Below are positions 45,115-54,393 of a stretch of DNA of 64,000 nt, in pieces. The notes under the pieces were generated by a model, which saw nothing but the letters and a program-made list of their open reading frames with translations, was not told the origin of the DNA and searched no databases. Position 1 is the first letter of the stretch; every line of letters begins with the position of its first letter. The position numbers were made by a program, and so were the translations under genes. The stretch comes from Coprococcus eutactus (GTDB taxonomy: Bacteria; Bacillota; Clostridia; Lachnospirales; Lachnospiraceae). The stretch is taken from positions 1,162,001-1,226,000 of the forward strand of contig NZ_CP102278.1 in the NCBI RefSeq assembly GCF_025149915.1, written 5' to 3'.

Positions 45115-46050
45115 ATGATATTACCAGAGACTTTAGTCAATATGGCATCATACAGTGCGACCACGGAAAATGTTGTTGAAGACGCCGTGAAAGAGGCAAC
45201 GGACCAGGTGAGTGTCATAGGACAGTACATCCAGAAACTTACAGACTGGTGTATGTCAAAGCTGGGAAGCATAGTTGTGGCAATTATCTTTATGGTAGTG
45301 TGCTTCAAGCTTGTGAAGCTGCTCCTAAAGATACTAAGAAGGAGCTTTGAGAAGTCTAAGCTTGACACGAGTGTTGCAGGATTTTTCGTGTCGGCTGTGA
45401 AAGTTGTGTTAAATGTCTTGATAGTTCTCACGGCTGCAAGCATTGTGGGACTTCAGATAACATCGTTCATTACCATACTGGGCACAGCGGGAGTAACGCT
45501 TGGTCTTGCTCTGCAGGGCAGCTTGTCCAACCTTGCGGGAGGGCTGCTTATCCTCATGCTAAAACCGTTCAGAGTTGGAGATTATATAGTAGAGAACAAT
45601 ACACACTGTGAGGGCACAGTCGTATCAATAGATATTTTTTACACCAGACTTATAACCCTTGATAATAAATCAGTAGTCATACCAAATGGCAACATATCCA
45701 ACACTTCTCTCGTAAATGTCACGGAACATGATATGAGAAGAGTTGAGATCCCATTTTCGGTAGCATACGACTCGGATATAGAGAAGGTAAAGAGAGTTAC
45801 ACTGGATGTGATAAAGGATGTTGACGGTTATCTGAAGGATGAACAGGTATTGCTGTATATAGATGAATTTGCTGACAGCGGGATCAATATGTATGTCAAG
45901 TTCTACGCAAGGATCGAGAAGTTTTTTGATGCAAAATGGGACGCTATGTGGAAGCTGAAAAAAGCATTTGATGAAAATGGAATAGAGATTCCATTCAACC
46001 AGGTGGATGTACACATGATTCCTTGCAAAAATCAGGGCAATCGAGTATAA
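45115..46050 (+). CDS. mscS: Small-conductance mechanosensitive channel
   Basis: This 311-residue MscS family protein has three hydrophobic segments (about 48-70, 88-110 and the pore-lining TM3 near 118-150 with GVTLGLALQGSLSNLAGGLL). The cytoplasmic beta domain follows (FRVGDYIVENNTHCEGTVVSI and TLDNKSVVIPNGNISN), then the C-terminal alpha/beta domain. It opens on membrane tension to release solutes during hypo-osmotic shock. AGGAGG at 45098-45103 is 11 nt from the ATG. The gene is 86 nt before the CobW pair and could be co-transcribed, but there is no functional link I can see. Confidence 0.93.
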   Translation: MILPETLVNMASYSATTENVVEDAVKEATDQVSVIGQYIQKLTDWCMSKLGSIVVAIIFMVVCFKLVKLLLKILRRSFEKSKLDTSVAGFFVSAVKVVLNVLIVLTAASIVGLQITSFITILGTAGVTLGLALQGSLSNLAGGLLILMLKPFRVGDYIVENNTHCEGTVVSIDIFYTRLITLDNKSVVIPNGNISNTSLVNVTEHDMRRVEIPFSVAYDSDIEKVKRVTLDVIKDVDGYLKDEQVLLYIDEFADSGINMYVKFYARIEKFFDAKWDAMWKLKKAFDENGIEIPFNQVDVHMIPCKNQGNRV

Positions 46051-46136
46051 TCCATAAGGATGTATTGATATCAAAGCTGTGCAGACATAATTCATATGCG
46101 CAGTCTTAATATAAATTTGTTTAAGGAGTGATTGAT

Positions 46137-47237
46137 ATGACAAAGATTGATATTATCTCAGGTTTCCTTGGAGCCGGTAAGACAACGTTGATCAAGAAAC
46201 TTATTGAGCAGGCATTTAAGGGAGAAAAGCTGGTTCTTATTGAGAACGAGTTTGGAGAGATCGGAATCGATGGCGGTTTCCTGAAGGATGCCGGTGTTCA
46301 GATCACAGAGATGAACTCAGGTTGTATCTGTTGTTCACTGGTCGGAGATTTTGGTACTGCACTCAAGCAGGTTATAACAGACTATACACCTGACAGGATC
46401 ATTATTGAGCCATCAGGAGTTGGCAAACTGTCTGACGTTATCAAGGCAGTTAAAGATGTGGCAGCAGATCTCGATGTGGAGCTTGACAGCTATACAACTG
46501 TTGCAGATGTATCAAAGGTCAAGATTTACATGAAGAACTTCGGTGAGTTCTTCAACAACCAGATAGAAAGTGCCAACACTATCATCCTGAGTAGAACACA
46601 GACAACTACACAGGACAAGATAGAGAAGGCAGTAGCCATGATCAGAGAGAAGAATGATCATGCAACAATCATTACAACTCCATGGGATGAGCTTGATGGA
46701 GCTGCTATCCGAGAGGCTATGCAGAACTATAAGTCTCTTGAGGAGACAATGATGGATGAGGCAAAGAGCGGACATGATCATGAGCATGATCACGGAGATG
46801 ACTGTACGTGCGGATGTCACGATCATGATCACCATCATGACCATGACCACCACGATCACGAGCATCATCACGATCATGACCATGATCACGAGCATCACCA
46901 CGATCATGGAGATGAGTGCACATGTGGATGTCATGACCATGATCATCACCATCATCATGCAGATGAGGTATTTACAAGCTGGGGCAAGGAGACACCTCAC
47001 AAGTACAATGAGGATAAGCTCAGAGAGATTCTTGACACCCTGGCTGACACAGAGAAGTATGGCATTATCCTACGTGCAAAGGGAATTGTGCCTAGCGATG
47101 CTGGTGACTGGCTGTACTTTGATCTTGTACCAGGTGAGTTTGAGATCAGAAAGGGTAAGGCAGATATCACAGGAAAGCTCTGTGTAATAGGAAGCAAGCT
47201 TAAGGAAGATGACCTTGCACAGCTGTTCGAGGTTTAA
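46137..47237 (+). CDS. CobW/COG0523 GTPase with His-rich metal-binding insert
   Basis: This metallochaperone-type GTPase of about 366 residues has Walker A GFLGAGKTT (9-17), the metal-binding CxCC motif in SGCICCS (Cys63, Cys65, Cys66) and the EPSGVG segment. A long His/Asp-rich insert (about 213-277) includes two copies of a CTCGCHDHDHH-type unit, and a CobW C-terminal domain follows. Such proteins deliver or store zinc, cobalt or nickel. AAGGAG (46123-46128) sets the start at 46137. It is followed after 13 nt by a second, divergent family member, indicating a metal-handling operon. No clear Zur-type operator is visible upstream. Confidence 0.9.
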   Translation: MTKIDIISGFLGAGKTTLIKKLIEQAFKGEKLVLIENEFGEIGIDGGFLKDAGVQITEMNSGCICCSLVGDFGTALKQVITDYTPDRIIIEPSGVGKLSDVIKAVKDVAADLDVELDSYTTVADVSKVKIYMKNFGEFFNNQIESANTIILSRTQTTTQDKIEKAVAMIREKNDHATIITTPWDELDGAAIREAMQNYKSLEETMMDEAKSGHDHEHDHGDDCTCGCHDHDHHHDHDHHDHEHHHDHDHDHEHHHDHGDECTCGCHDHDHHHHHADEVFTSWGKETPHKYNEDKLREILDTLADTEKYGIILRAKGIVPSDAGDWLYFDLVPGEFEIRKGKADITGKLCVIGSKLKEDDLAQLFEV

Positions 47238-47250
47238 ATAAGGAGTTAAT

Positions 47251-48213
47251 ATGATGGGACGTCAGAATAAAGAGATACCCGTATATGTGTTCATGGGATT
47301 CCTTGAGAGCGGCAAGACAACATTTGCCAAGGAAACTCTTATGGACAGGGGCTTTACAGGCGGAGCCAAGACTCTGCTTCTTGTCTGCGAGGATGGAGAG
47401 GAAGAGTACGATCTTGAGGCTCTGAAGAAGGCGAATATATATACAGAGTTTATAGAGGAAGATCAGCTTACAACTGACCATCTCCTTGATCTTCAGGACA
47501 AGTATGAGCCTGAGCAGGTTATGATCGAGTACAATGGTATGTGGAAGCTTGATAAGATATTTGAGATAAGAGTTCCAAAGGGATGGACAGTCGTTCAGGT
47601 TATCTCATTTGTGAATGCTGAGACATATGATGTGTATTCACAGAATATGAAGGCGACTATGGTCGAACAGTTTAACAGCGCGGACATGGTGATCTTCAAT
47701 AGATGCGATGAGAACTCCAAGATCCCCGAGTGGAGAAGATCTATCAAGGCAGTGAACAGGAGAGCACAGATCATCTTTGAAATGAAGGATGGTTCTATAG
47801 CACCTGAGACAAATGAGCCAGAGGATCTGCCGTATGATGTGACCGCTGATGTCATAGAACTTCCGGATGACGATTTCGGTATCTGGTATGTGGATGCATC
47901 AGATATGAAGGAGCGATATGATGGCAAGAAGATACACTTCAAGGCCATGGTATTCAGACCAAAGCAGTACGGAAGCAACGCATTTGTTCCTGGAAGATTT
48001 GCCATGACATGTTGTGTTGAGGATATCCAGTTTGTCGGATTCAAGTGTTACTATCAGGGAGCTAGAAATCTTGTGGATAGACAGTGGGTGGATGTGACAG
48101 CGAAGATCGGATATGAGTATTATCCTGATTTTGACGGAGAAGGACCAGTTCTTACGGCTGAGAAGGTCACACTTACAAGTGCTCCTGAAGAGGAAGTTGT
48201 ATATTTCAGTTAA
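47251..48213 (+). CDS. CobW-like GTPase fused to YcgQ/DUF1980-like domain
   Basis: This 320-residue protein starts with a CobW/HypB-type G domain (Walker A MGFLESGKTT at 15-24, a NRCD-type specificity motif) that lacks the CxCC motif of its neighbour. From about residue 222 it continues into a domain resembling the C-terminal part of YcgQ/TIGR03943 (DUF1980): GKKIHFKAMVFRP, then RFAMTCCVEDIQFVGF, then a VDVTAKIGYE strand. In Bacillus YcgQ partners a membrane permease linked to zinc stress. Here the domain is fused to the GTPase instead, and no permease gene is adjacent. The paired Cys in MTCC could bind metal. AAGGAG lies 6 nt before the ATG. Confidence 0.75.
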   Translation: MMGRQNKEIPVYVFMGFLESGKTTFAKETLMDRGFTGGAKTLLLVCEDGEEEYDLEALKKANIYTEFIEEDQLTTDHLLDLQDKYEPEQVMIEYNGMWKLDKIFEIRVPKGWTVVQVISFVNAETYDVYSQNMKATMVEQFNSADMVIFNRCDENSKIPEWRRSIKAVNRRAQIIFEMKDGSIAPETNEPEDLPYDVTADVIELPDDDFGIWYVDASDMKERYDGKKIHFKAMVFRPKQYGSNAFVPGRFAMTCCVEDIQFVGFKCYYQGARNLVDRQWVDVTAKIGYEYYPDFDGEGPVLTAEKVTLTSAPEEEVVYFS

Positions 48214-48220
48214 AAATAAG

Positions 48221-48260
48221 ATCCCTGTATACAGGCAAGCTTTGTATACAGGGATTTTTT
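48221..48260 (+). terminator. Terminator of the CobW operon
   Basis: A perfect 13-bp stem ATCCCTGTATACA/TGTATACAGGGAT (48221-48233 with 48243-48255) is followed by six T. Confidence 0.95.
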
Positions 48261-48322
48261 GTGCCATAACGCCGGAAAGATTATTGAGTGGAATGTTGAA
48301 AAAGGTCTTACGAAAGTGTAAG

Positions 48323-48351
48323 TTGCGTAATTTTCTTGTAGAATTTATTAT
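48323..48351 (+). promoter_or_regulatory. Promoter of the ABC export-like operon
   Basis: TTGCGT (48323-48328), 17 bp and TATTAT (48346-48351) precede the ATG at 48393. Confidence 0.6.
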
Positions 48352-48392
48352 TAGCATAGTTGTAAAACTATAACGGAACAGAAAGGCATCAT

Positions 48393-50933
48393 ATGTTCAA
48401 AAATAATTTGGTATGTGGAAGTGCAATAGCGATAATGCTTCTTACTAATCTGGCGCCGGTGACACAGATAAAGGCTGATGCGGCAGCGTTGTCACAGGCG
48501 GGAAGTAAGGCTATAAATACAGTATATGATACACAGGATGATGAAGGCGATGACTCATTTGCAGAGATGGACGATGAATCGGATGGGACAACTGAAATCA
48601 GTGCAGATGGAAGTACATATGGAAAGATAGAACGCAAGATCATCACTAGAAATCCTGACATCAGTGTAAGCCTGAATTATGGTATTGACGGATATGCGGT
48701 TTATGATTCGGGCTCTCAGGTTGTACTGAATGTGCACACAGATGTGGAGTTTAGCGGCAGGGTAGTTCTTATGCCGGACTATGACGAGGTGTACAGTGAC
48801 AGTGCAACCATGAAATATTCCCAGGAGATCGACTGGGGAGCAGACTCGGACAACACAGTGAAATTCTATGTAAATGAGCTTGGGTATGGAAGGCTGCTCG
48901 TTCAGATAGAGGATGAGGATGGTCAGGTAGTATATGCTGAGAGTGATCAGCCAAGTGTGAGCGGTTATGAGATGGCGACAACAGTCGGAGTACTGTCTGA
49001 TGACCGGGATTCATTTGAGAATCTGGAAGATGCGAGGGTCAGAACCCAGAGTGACAGTGTGAGTGTCAGAAAACTGAATATGCAGACAGACCTGTTCCCA
49101 GATTCGCTTCAGGGACTGGAGGTTGTCCATTATATTCTGATAGATAAATATGATACCTCAAAGCTCTCAGAAGATCAGATGGAGGCTTTGCAGGAGTGGG
49201 TTTTCGAGGGTGGTACTCTCATATTGTCACTTGGCAAAGATGCGGACAGAGTTCTGGGCGGATTCAACAGCAAGTTCATCAACTATGAATTAAATGGAAG
49301 TTCATCGAAAAATGTCACTGTATGGTCTGATAAAGGCAGTTCAACTGAATATAAGAAAGTATCTGTTGCAGATATCTCGGTATATGGAGCACAGGTAAAC
49401 GACGCGTTAGGTGGTGTAAGTGTTCTGGATACAGGGTACGGCAGGGTAGTGGTGGTTCCGTATTCTCTGGTATCAAAACCGGTGGCTGGCGGCAGCGGTG
49501 AACTGCAGCTTATGGAGATGATACTCAAGGCTGGCTACACCGACAAGATAAACAACTTTGTCCAGGGTTCATTTTACGATAACAGTGCAGGTTATGGAAT
49601 AATAAATGCGATAAATACAAACAGGAAGAAGGTGGTATCACCGTATATTTTTATAGTGATACTGGTGGTTTACCTGATACTGTGCGGCCCTGTAACCTAC
49701 GTTGTGTTGAAAAAACTTCGCAGGAGAGAGTGGATGTGGATAACGGTTCCTGCGTGGGCGTTGGTTGGAACTATTGCAATATACATTGTAAGTACCAGAT
49801 ACAGCGTGACGAGACCCCTGGAACTTACATTTGAATCGGCGGACATAAGCGATAACATTATGAGACAGAATGTATATACATACATAATAGGCTCTAAGGC
49901 AGATAGTTACTCAGTGGATGTGAACAGTGAGTATGACAACGTACAGGTTATGGATGAGTATTACGGAGATGCCACATATTCCCAGTCTATGAACATTGAG
50001 AGATGCGCCAGCGATGATGGCATAACGATGAAGTTTGATACCCATATTCCATTTGGCGGCATAAGTCTTCAGGCGAGCAGCGTGACGACAAATGACATAG
50101 GCAGATTTGACAGTTCATTGAAGCTTTACACTGATGGCATAGAGGGAAGTGTAAAGAACAACACGGCATATGATATGCGGGACGTGGTTGTTATGACTGA
50201 TGGATATTATTACTGTTTGGACAGCCTGCCGGCAGGGGAATCCATGGATATAAATAAGCTCCAGAACAGAAAGATGACAAATGGTTTATCAATAGACTGC
50301 ATGAAAAACTATTATATATACAGATTTGGAAGCGGCTATAATTATGATGATGAGGCAGATGTCATGATGTCGAGAAATTATTATATGCTGCTCAAGATGG
50401 GAGCGTATTCATCGGTTCCATCAGGAATGGGCAGGATAGCTGTGTGGGCCACGATAGATAAGGAGGCCGATATAAGTGATGGTCAGTCATCTGAGAAATA
50501 TGGTAATTACGTGGTATATGATATACATCCCCAGGATTATGAGGATTTAGACGGTGCATATTACAGCAATATATACACAAGGGATGTCAACAGATTTGAA
50601 CAGTCGGATTATGACACCGATGATCTTATGATGTATTCGGATCAGGTGGACATAGATATATGCTTCCAGAACGATGACAATATAACTACCGTTACAAGAG
50701 AGAGCAGTACGAAGGATGAGTCAACAGCAAATGTGATCGTGAAGGCATATAATTTTTATACAGACAATTACGATGTCATATTTGTAAATGGTTCACAGGA
50801 GATAGAGGGAGACAGACTGGCTCCTTATATTGAAAATAATGAGATGCGGCTGAGATGCATATCGCCACATAAGGGTGAGGATTATACAGAGACATATCTT
50901 CCGCGTATAAGTGCAAGAGGGGGTGGACAGTGA
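48393..50933 (+). CDS. Large membrane protein of an ABC-2-type operon
   Basis: This 846-residue protein has a signal peptide (about 1-30), an extracytoplasmic N-terminal region with a GldG/DUF4350-like segment (KLSEDQMEALQEWVFEGGTL), two transmembrane helices at about 417-438 and 447-466, and a C-terminal extracytoplasmic domain of about 370 residues ending in an RISARGGG tail. It overlaps the ABC ATPase gene, which overlaps the permease gene, so the three products probably form one complex. The role is not known; such three-gene units in Firmicutes are thought to export or act on cell-surface material. No enzymatic motif is evident. Confidence 0.75.
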   Translation: MFKNNLVCGSAIAIMLLTNLAPVTQIKADAAALSQAGSKAINTVYDTQDDEGDDSFAEMDDESDGTTEISADGSTYGKIERKIITRNPDISVSLNYGIDGYAVYDSGSQVVLNVHTDVEFSGRVVLMPDYDEVYSDSATMKYSQEIDWGADSDNTVKFYVNELGYGRLLVQIEDEDGQVVYAESDQPSVSGYEMATTVGVLSDDRDSFENLEDARVRTQSDSVSVRKLNMQTDLFPDSLQGLEVVHYILIDKYDTSKLSEDQMEALQEWVFEGGTLILSLGKDADRVLGGFNSKFINYELNGSSSKNVTVWSDKGSSTEYKKVSVADISVYGAQVNDALGGVSVLDTGYGRVVVVPYSLVSKPVAGGSGELQLMEMILKAGYTDKINNFVQGSFYDNSAGYGIINAINTNRKKVVSPYIFIVILVVYLILCGPVTYVVLKKLRRREWMWITVPAWALVGTIAIYIVSTRYSVTRPLELTFESADISDNIMRQNVYTYIIGSKADSYSVDVNSEYDNVQVMDEYYGDATYSQSMNIERCASDDGITMKFDTHIPFGGISLQASSVTTNDIGRFDSSLKLYTDGIEGSVKNNTAYDMRDVVVMTDGYYYCLDSLPAGESMDINKLQNRKMTNGLSIDCMKNYYIYRFGSGYNYDDEADVMMSRNYYMLLKMGAYSSVPSGMGRIAVWATIDKEADISDGQSSEKYGNYVVYDIHPQDYEDLDGAYYSNIYTRDVNRFEQSDYDTDDLMMYSDQVDIDICFQNDDNITTVTRESSTKDESTANVIVKAYNFYTDNYDVIFVNGSQEIEGDRLAPYIENNEMRLRCISPHKGEDYTETYLPRISARGGGQ

Positions 50934-51898
50934 TGGTAGATATTGTGAATCTGACAAAATATTATGACGGATTCGCTGCCCTGGACAATCTGAATCTCCA
51001 TATCGACAAGGGGGAAATATTTGGTTTTGTGGGTCCTAACGGGGCTGGAAAAACCACCACCATGAAGATCATGTGCGGACTAATTAAGGCTACATCGGGA
51101 GAACTTCTGATAGATGGCGTTAATGTACTGAAAAAGTCGGCGGATGTCAGGCGTAAGATAGGATATGTTCCTGATTTCTTTGGAGTATACGACAACTTTA
51201 AGGTTATAGAGTATATGGAATTCTACGGTTCCATGTATGGAATGTCCAGACAGGCTTCAGATGAGATGGCAGACAGACTGCTGGAGCTCGTAGATCTGTC
51301 AGACAAGCGAGAGGAGTTTGTGGATGTGCTGTCAAGAGGTATGAAGCAGAGACTTTGTGTGGCAAGAGCCCTTATCCATGATCCTGAGCTGCTGATATTA
51401 GATGAGCCAAACTCTGGACTTGATCCGAGAGCTAGAGTAGAGATGAAAGACATAATGAAGAAACTGAGAGAACTGGGCAAGACAGTAGTGATAAGTTCAC
51501 ATATATTGCCGGAGCTTTCGGAGATGTGTACGAGCATAGGGATAATCGATCACGGAAGGATAGTGTCCAGCGGTAAGGTTGATGATATAATGGCGCAGGG
51601 ACATGCGGAGGCGCCTGTAAAGATAAGGGGGTATATATTAGGACTCAGCGGACACGAGGCGCTTGACCGTATATCCGTGATAATCAGGGAGCGCTTCAGC
51701 GTTGACCGCATAACTGAAAAAGATGGAGAACTAATAGTGTATTATCACGGGGACCGTGAGAGTGATGCGGAGCTTCTGAGGAGCCTTGTGGATAACGGTG
51801 TTCATGTGCATCAGTTTGTTAGGGAGAAGGAGAATCTTGAATCCCTGTTTCTTGAGATCACAGGAGGTGGTGCAGATGACAAAAACAACACTCATTAA
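50933..51898 (+). CDS. ABC transporter ATP-binding protein
   Basis: This 321-residue ABC ATPase has Walker A GPNGAGKTTTMKI, signature LSRGMKQRL, Walker B LLILDEPNSGLDP and the switch His in VVISSHILPEL. The C-terminal 90 residues are an ABC-2-exporter-type extension. The ATG overlaps the upstream stop as TGATG with GGGGG upstream; a GTG at 50930 is an alternative. It energises the permease encoded next and is translationally coupled on both sides. The substrate cannot be predicted. Confidence 0.92.
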   Translation: MVDIVNLTKYYDGFAALDNLNLHIDKGEIFGFVGPNGAGKTTTMKIMCGLIKATSGELLIDGVNVLKKSADVRRKIGYVPDFFGVYDNFKVIEYMEFYGSMYGMSRQASDEMADRLLELVDLSDKREEFVDVLSRGMKQRLCVARALIHDPELLILDEPNSGLDPRARVEMKDIMKKLRELGKTVVISSHILPELSEMCTSIGIIDHGRIVSSGKVDDIMAQGHAEAPVKIRGYILGLSGHEALDRISVIIRERFSVDRITEKDGELIVYYHGDRESDAELLRSLVDNGVHVHQFVREKENLESLFLEITGGGADDKNNTH

Positions 51899-52775
51899 TC
51901 CGATACTCAGGAAGGATGCGCTTGTAAATGCCAGAAGCCCGAAGATGATAATAGTGGTGACCATGATAAACTGTCTCTTCGCCATCATTGCATCAGTCGC
52001 ATTTGCCATGTCATTTGGATCGGGTTATCAGGCATATTATTCATACATAGTAAAGCTTTTCCCTATTCTTGGGGGATGTGAGCTGGCTATAATATGCATG
52101 GTCCTGCCTGTGATGACAGCTACATCGATAGCGGGCGAGCGTGAGAGGCAGACACTAGAGATAATGCTCACAACACCTGTCAGGTCGTTTTCTATAATAG
52201 CAGGAAAACTTGCCTCTGCAATGGTGACAACATTTATGTATGTTGTGGCAACTCTTCCATTCCTTGCTGTGTCGTTTGTCGTGGGAGGTCTTGGATGGAA
52301 GTCACTGTTTGAGTTTATCGGAATCGTTTTGTATGTTGATATATATATAGGAAGTTTTGGAATGTTTTATTCTTGTGTGCGAAAGACATCGGTGTCAGCC
52401 ACTATATCAACTATCATAACTGTGGTTGCAATCGTGCTTATATCATACCTTGCAGGAAGAGTTATGATCTCTGCTATGTACATGACTGCAAGTGTTGAGG
52501 CTTTTAAGTTTTATCAGGCAGGGATCAGGACAATTTATGCACTGAATCCGTTTTTATGGATATTTGAATTTGCAGATCAGACCTTTTATGCAGACAGCCT
52601 GTTGCCGTCACTTGAGAAGGCGGGGGGCTATACAGTGTTTATGTCGGACTATATGACATGGATATCTGTTATATTCAATCTGACTGTGGCGGTGGTGATG
52701 CTTAAACTGGCATCGGCAAAGCTGCGGTCTGGAAACAGGAGAAAGATACTATCCAAAAAGGAGTTTGACTTGTAG
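51876..52775 (+). CDS. ABC-2 type permease
   Basis: This permease of about 299 residues has six hydrophobic segments. The start is ATG 51876 with AGGAGGT upstream; the longer frame from 51786 lies within the ATPase gene. The segment SIAGERERQTLEIMLTTPV after the second helix is the hallmark of NosY/ABC-2 permeases. It overlaps the ATPase gene by 23 nt. It would form the membrane pore of the exporter with the 846-residue partner. No terminator with a T tract is evident before comM. Confidence 0.88.
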   Translation: MTKTTLINPILRKDALVNARSPKMIIVVTMINCLFAIIASVAFAMSFGSGYQAYYSYIVKLFPILGGCELAIICMVLPVMTATSIAGERERQTLEIMLTTPVRSFSIIAGKLASAMVTTFMYVVATLPFLAVSFVVGGLGWKSLFEFIGIVLYVDIYIGSFGMFYSCVRKTSVSATISTIITVVAIVLISYLAGRVMISAMYMTASVEAFKFYQAGIRTIYALNPFLWIFEFADQTFYADSLLPSLEKAGGYTVFMSDYMTWISVIFNLTVAVVMLKLASAKLRSGNRRKILSKKEFDL

Positions 52776-52806
52776 GATAGGATAGTTTATTCTCGTTTAT
52801 ATGATA

Positions 52807-52853
52807 TGTGCTTCGAATGGAGAGGCTGTCCGGAAGGACAGAAAGGAGCACAC
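52807..52853 (+). promoter_or_regulatory. Hairpin over the comM ribosome site
   Basis: TGTGCT (52807-52812) can pair with AGCACA (52848-52853), enclosing a perfect CTGTCC-GGAA-GGACAG hairpin (52826-52841). The comM AAAGGAG lies in the closing stem region, so translation could be affected. Confidence 0.4.
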
Positions 52854-52860
52854 ATAAGAC

Positions 52861-54393
52861 ATGTACAGTAAAGTTTTAAGTGGACTTGTTCGAGGTGTGG
52901 AGGGAACGCTTATATCTGTTGAGACGGATATACATGACGGTCTTCCTATGATGAATATGGTTGGATATCTGTCCGCCTGCGTCAGGGAGGCCGGAGAACG
53001 CGTCAGGACCGCACTTCGCAATTCCAATTTCAGTCTGCCGCCGAAAAGAGTCACTATTAATCTGTTTCCGGCGGATATCAGAAAAGAGGGAACGGCGTTT
53101 GACCTTCCAATTGCAGTAGGAATACTTGCGTCTATGGGGATCATCCCACAGGAATCCATTGAAAATATACTTATATTAGGTGAGATGGGCCTTGACGGAC
53201 ATGTAAGTTCGGTCACAGGAATTCTCGCCATAGTTCATCATGCCTATACGCAGGGAATCAGAAAGTGCATAGTCCCATCTGGCAACTCACAGGAGGCTGC
53301 GATCATAGATGGTATGACAGTTATACCGGTGGAGAGTCTCACAGAGCTTGTAGATTATCTCAGTGGAATAAGTGCCATAGAGCCGGAATATGTTGATGTA
53401 GACGGACTGCTGGGAGAAGCACCTGACAGAAGGGAATGTGATTTCTCTGAGGTTAGGGGGCATGAGACATTGAAGAGGGGTGTTGAGATAGCGGCGGCGG
53501 GAATGCACAATATATTGATGACCGGCCCTGCCGGCGCGGGCAAATCCATGATAGCCAGACGCATTCCAACCATACTGCCAAAGCTTACATTAGAAGAGAG
53601 CATAGAGATAACAGAGATATACAGTGTGGCAGGACTTTTGAAGGATGGCGCCTCCATAATAAACAGGCGCCCCTTCAGATCCCCTCATCATACGATCTCA
53701 TTGCATGCCATGTCAGGAGGCGGCAGGGATCCAAGACCAGGAGAGATAAGCCTGGCCCACGGAGGTGTCCTTTTTCTTGATGAGCTGCCTGAATTTGGAA
53801 GAAGTGTGCTTGAGGTGATGCGCCAGCCACTTGAGGAGGGGGCGGTCAACATATCAAGACTTAATGGCGTTTACAGGTTTCCAGCGGACTTTATGCTTGT
53901 TGCGGCGAGAAATCCGTGTCCATGTGGACAGTACCCGGATGTAAACAAGTGCACATGTACGGTGAACCAGATAAGAAATTACAATGCGCGCATAAGTAAG
54001 CCGCTTCTGGACAGGATAGACATAAATGTGGATGTGAGGAAGGTCCAGTATGGCGAATTGTTCGGGGACGGAGTTGGCGCTTCATCATCAGAGATGAGGG
54101 CACGTGTCCTGGCTGCCCAGAATATACAACTGTGCAGGTATAAGGGTGAGGACATACGGTTTAATTCGCAGCTCGACTCCGGCATGTGCGAAAAATATAT
54201 ACCGCTTGGAAACGCAGAAAAAGAATTTATGGAAGATTGCTTTACGAGACTCTCACTCACCGCAAGAGGAAGCTACAGGGTGCTCAAAATTGCAAGGACC
54301 ATAGCGGATCTTGACGGTGATCAGGATGTGAACGTAAGGCATCTTGAGGAAGCGGTGTTTTTCAGAAATGCGGATGGGGGAGGTGCAGTCTGA
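52861..54393 (+). CDS. comM: ComM/YifB-family Mg-chelatase-like ATPase
   Basis: This 510-residue AAA+ protein has an N-terminal Lon-protease-like fold domain (about 1-170), then a Mg-chelatase-like AAA+ core with Walker A GPAGAGKSMIARRIP, Walker B GGVLFLDELPEF, and RNPCPCGQYPD with a CxCG-type cysteine set, then a C-terminal helical domain. ComM is a hexameric helicase that helps branch migration during natural transformation. Its stop overlaps the dprA start by one base, so the pair forms a DNA-uptake processing unit. AAAGGAG is 12 nt from the ATG. Confidence 0.92.
   Translation: MYSKVLSGLVRGVEGTLISVETDIHDGLPMMNMVGYLSACVREAGERVRTALRNSNFSLPPKRVTINLFPADIRKEGTAFDLPIAVGILASMGIIPQESIENILILGEMGLDGHVSSVTGILAIVHHAYTQGIRKCIVPSGNSQEAAIIDGMTVIPVESLTELVDYLSGISAIEPEYVDVDGLLGEAPDRRECDFSEVRGHETLKRGVEIAAAGMHNILMTGPAGAGKSMIARRIPTILPKLTLEESIEITEIYSVAGLLKDGASIINRRPFRSPHHTISLHAMSGGGRDPRPGEISLAHGGVLFLDELPEFGRSVLEVMRQPLEEGAVNISRLNGVYRFPADFMLVAARNPCPCGQYPDVNKCTCTVNQIRNYNARISKPLLDRIDINVDVRKVQYGELFGDGVGASSSEMRARVLAAQNIQLCRYKGEDIRFNSQLDSGMCEKYIPLGNAEKEFMEDCFTRLSLTARGSYRVLKIARTIADLDGDQDVNVRHLEEAVFFRNADGGGAV

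Noticed and set aside
46774..46965. Tandem repeats resembling a CRISPR array
   Set aside because: The repeats are in-frame His/Asp codons of a CobW protein, without regular spacers.
46512..47000. Antisense and alternative-frame ORFs over the His-rich CobW insert
   Set aside because: They arise from the CATGATCAC-type His/Asp codons read in other frames and give Met/Ile/Val-rich nonsense.
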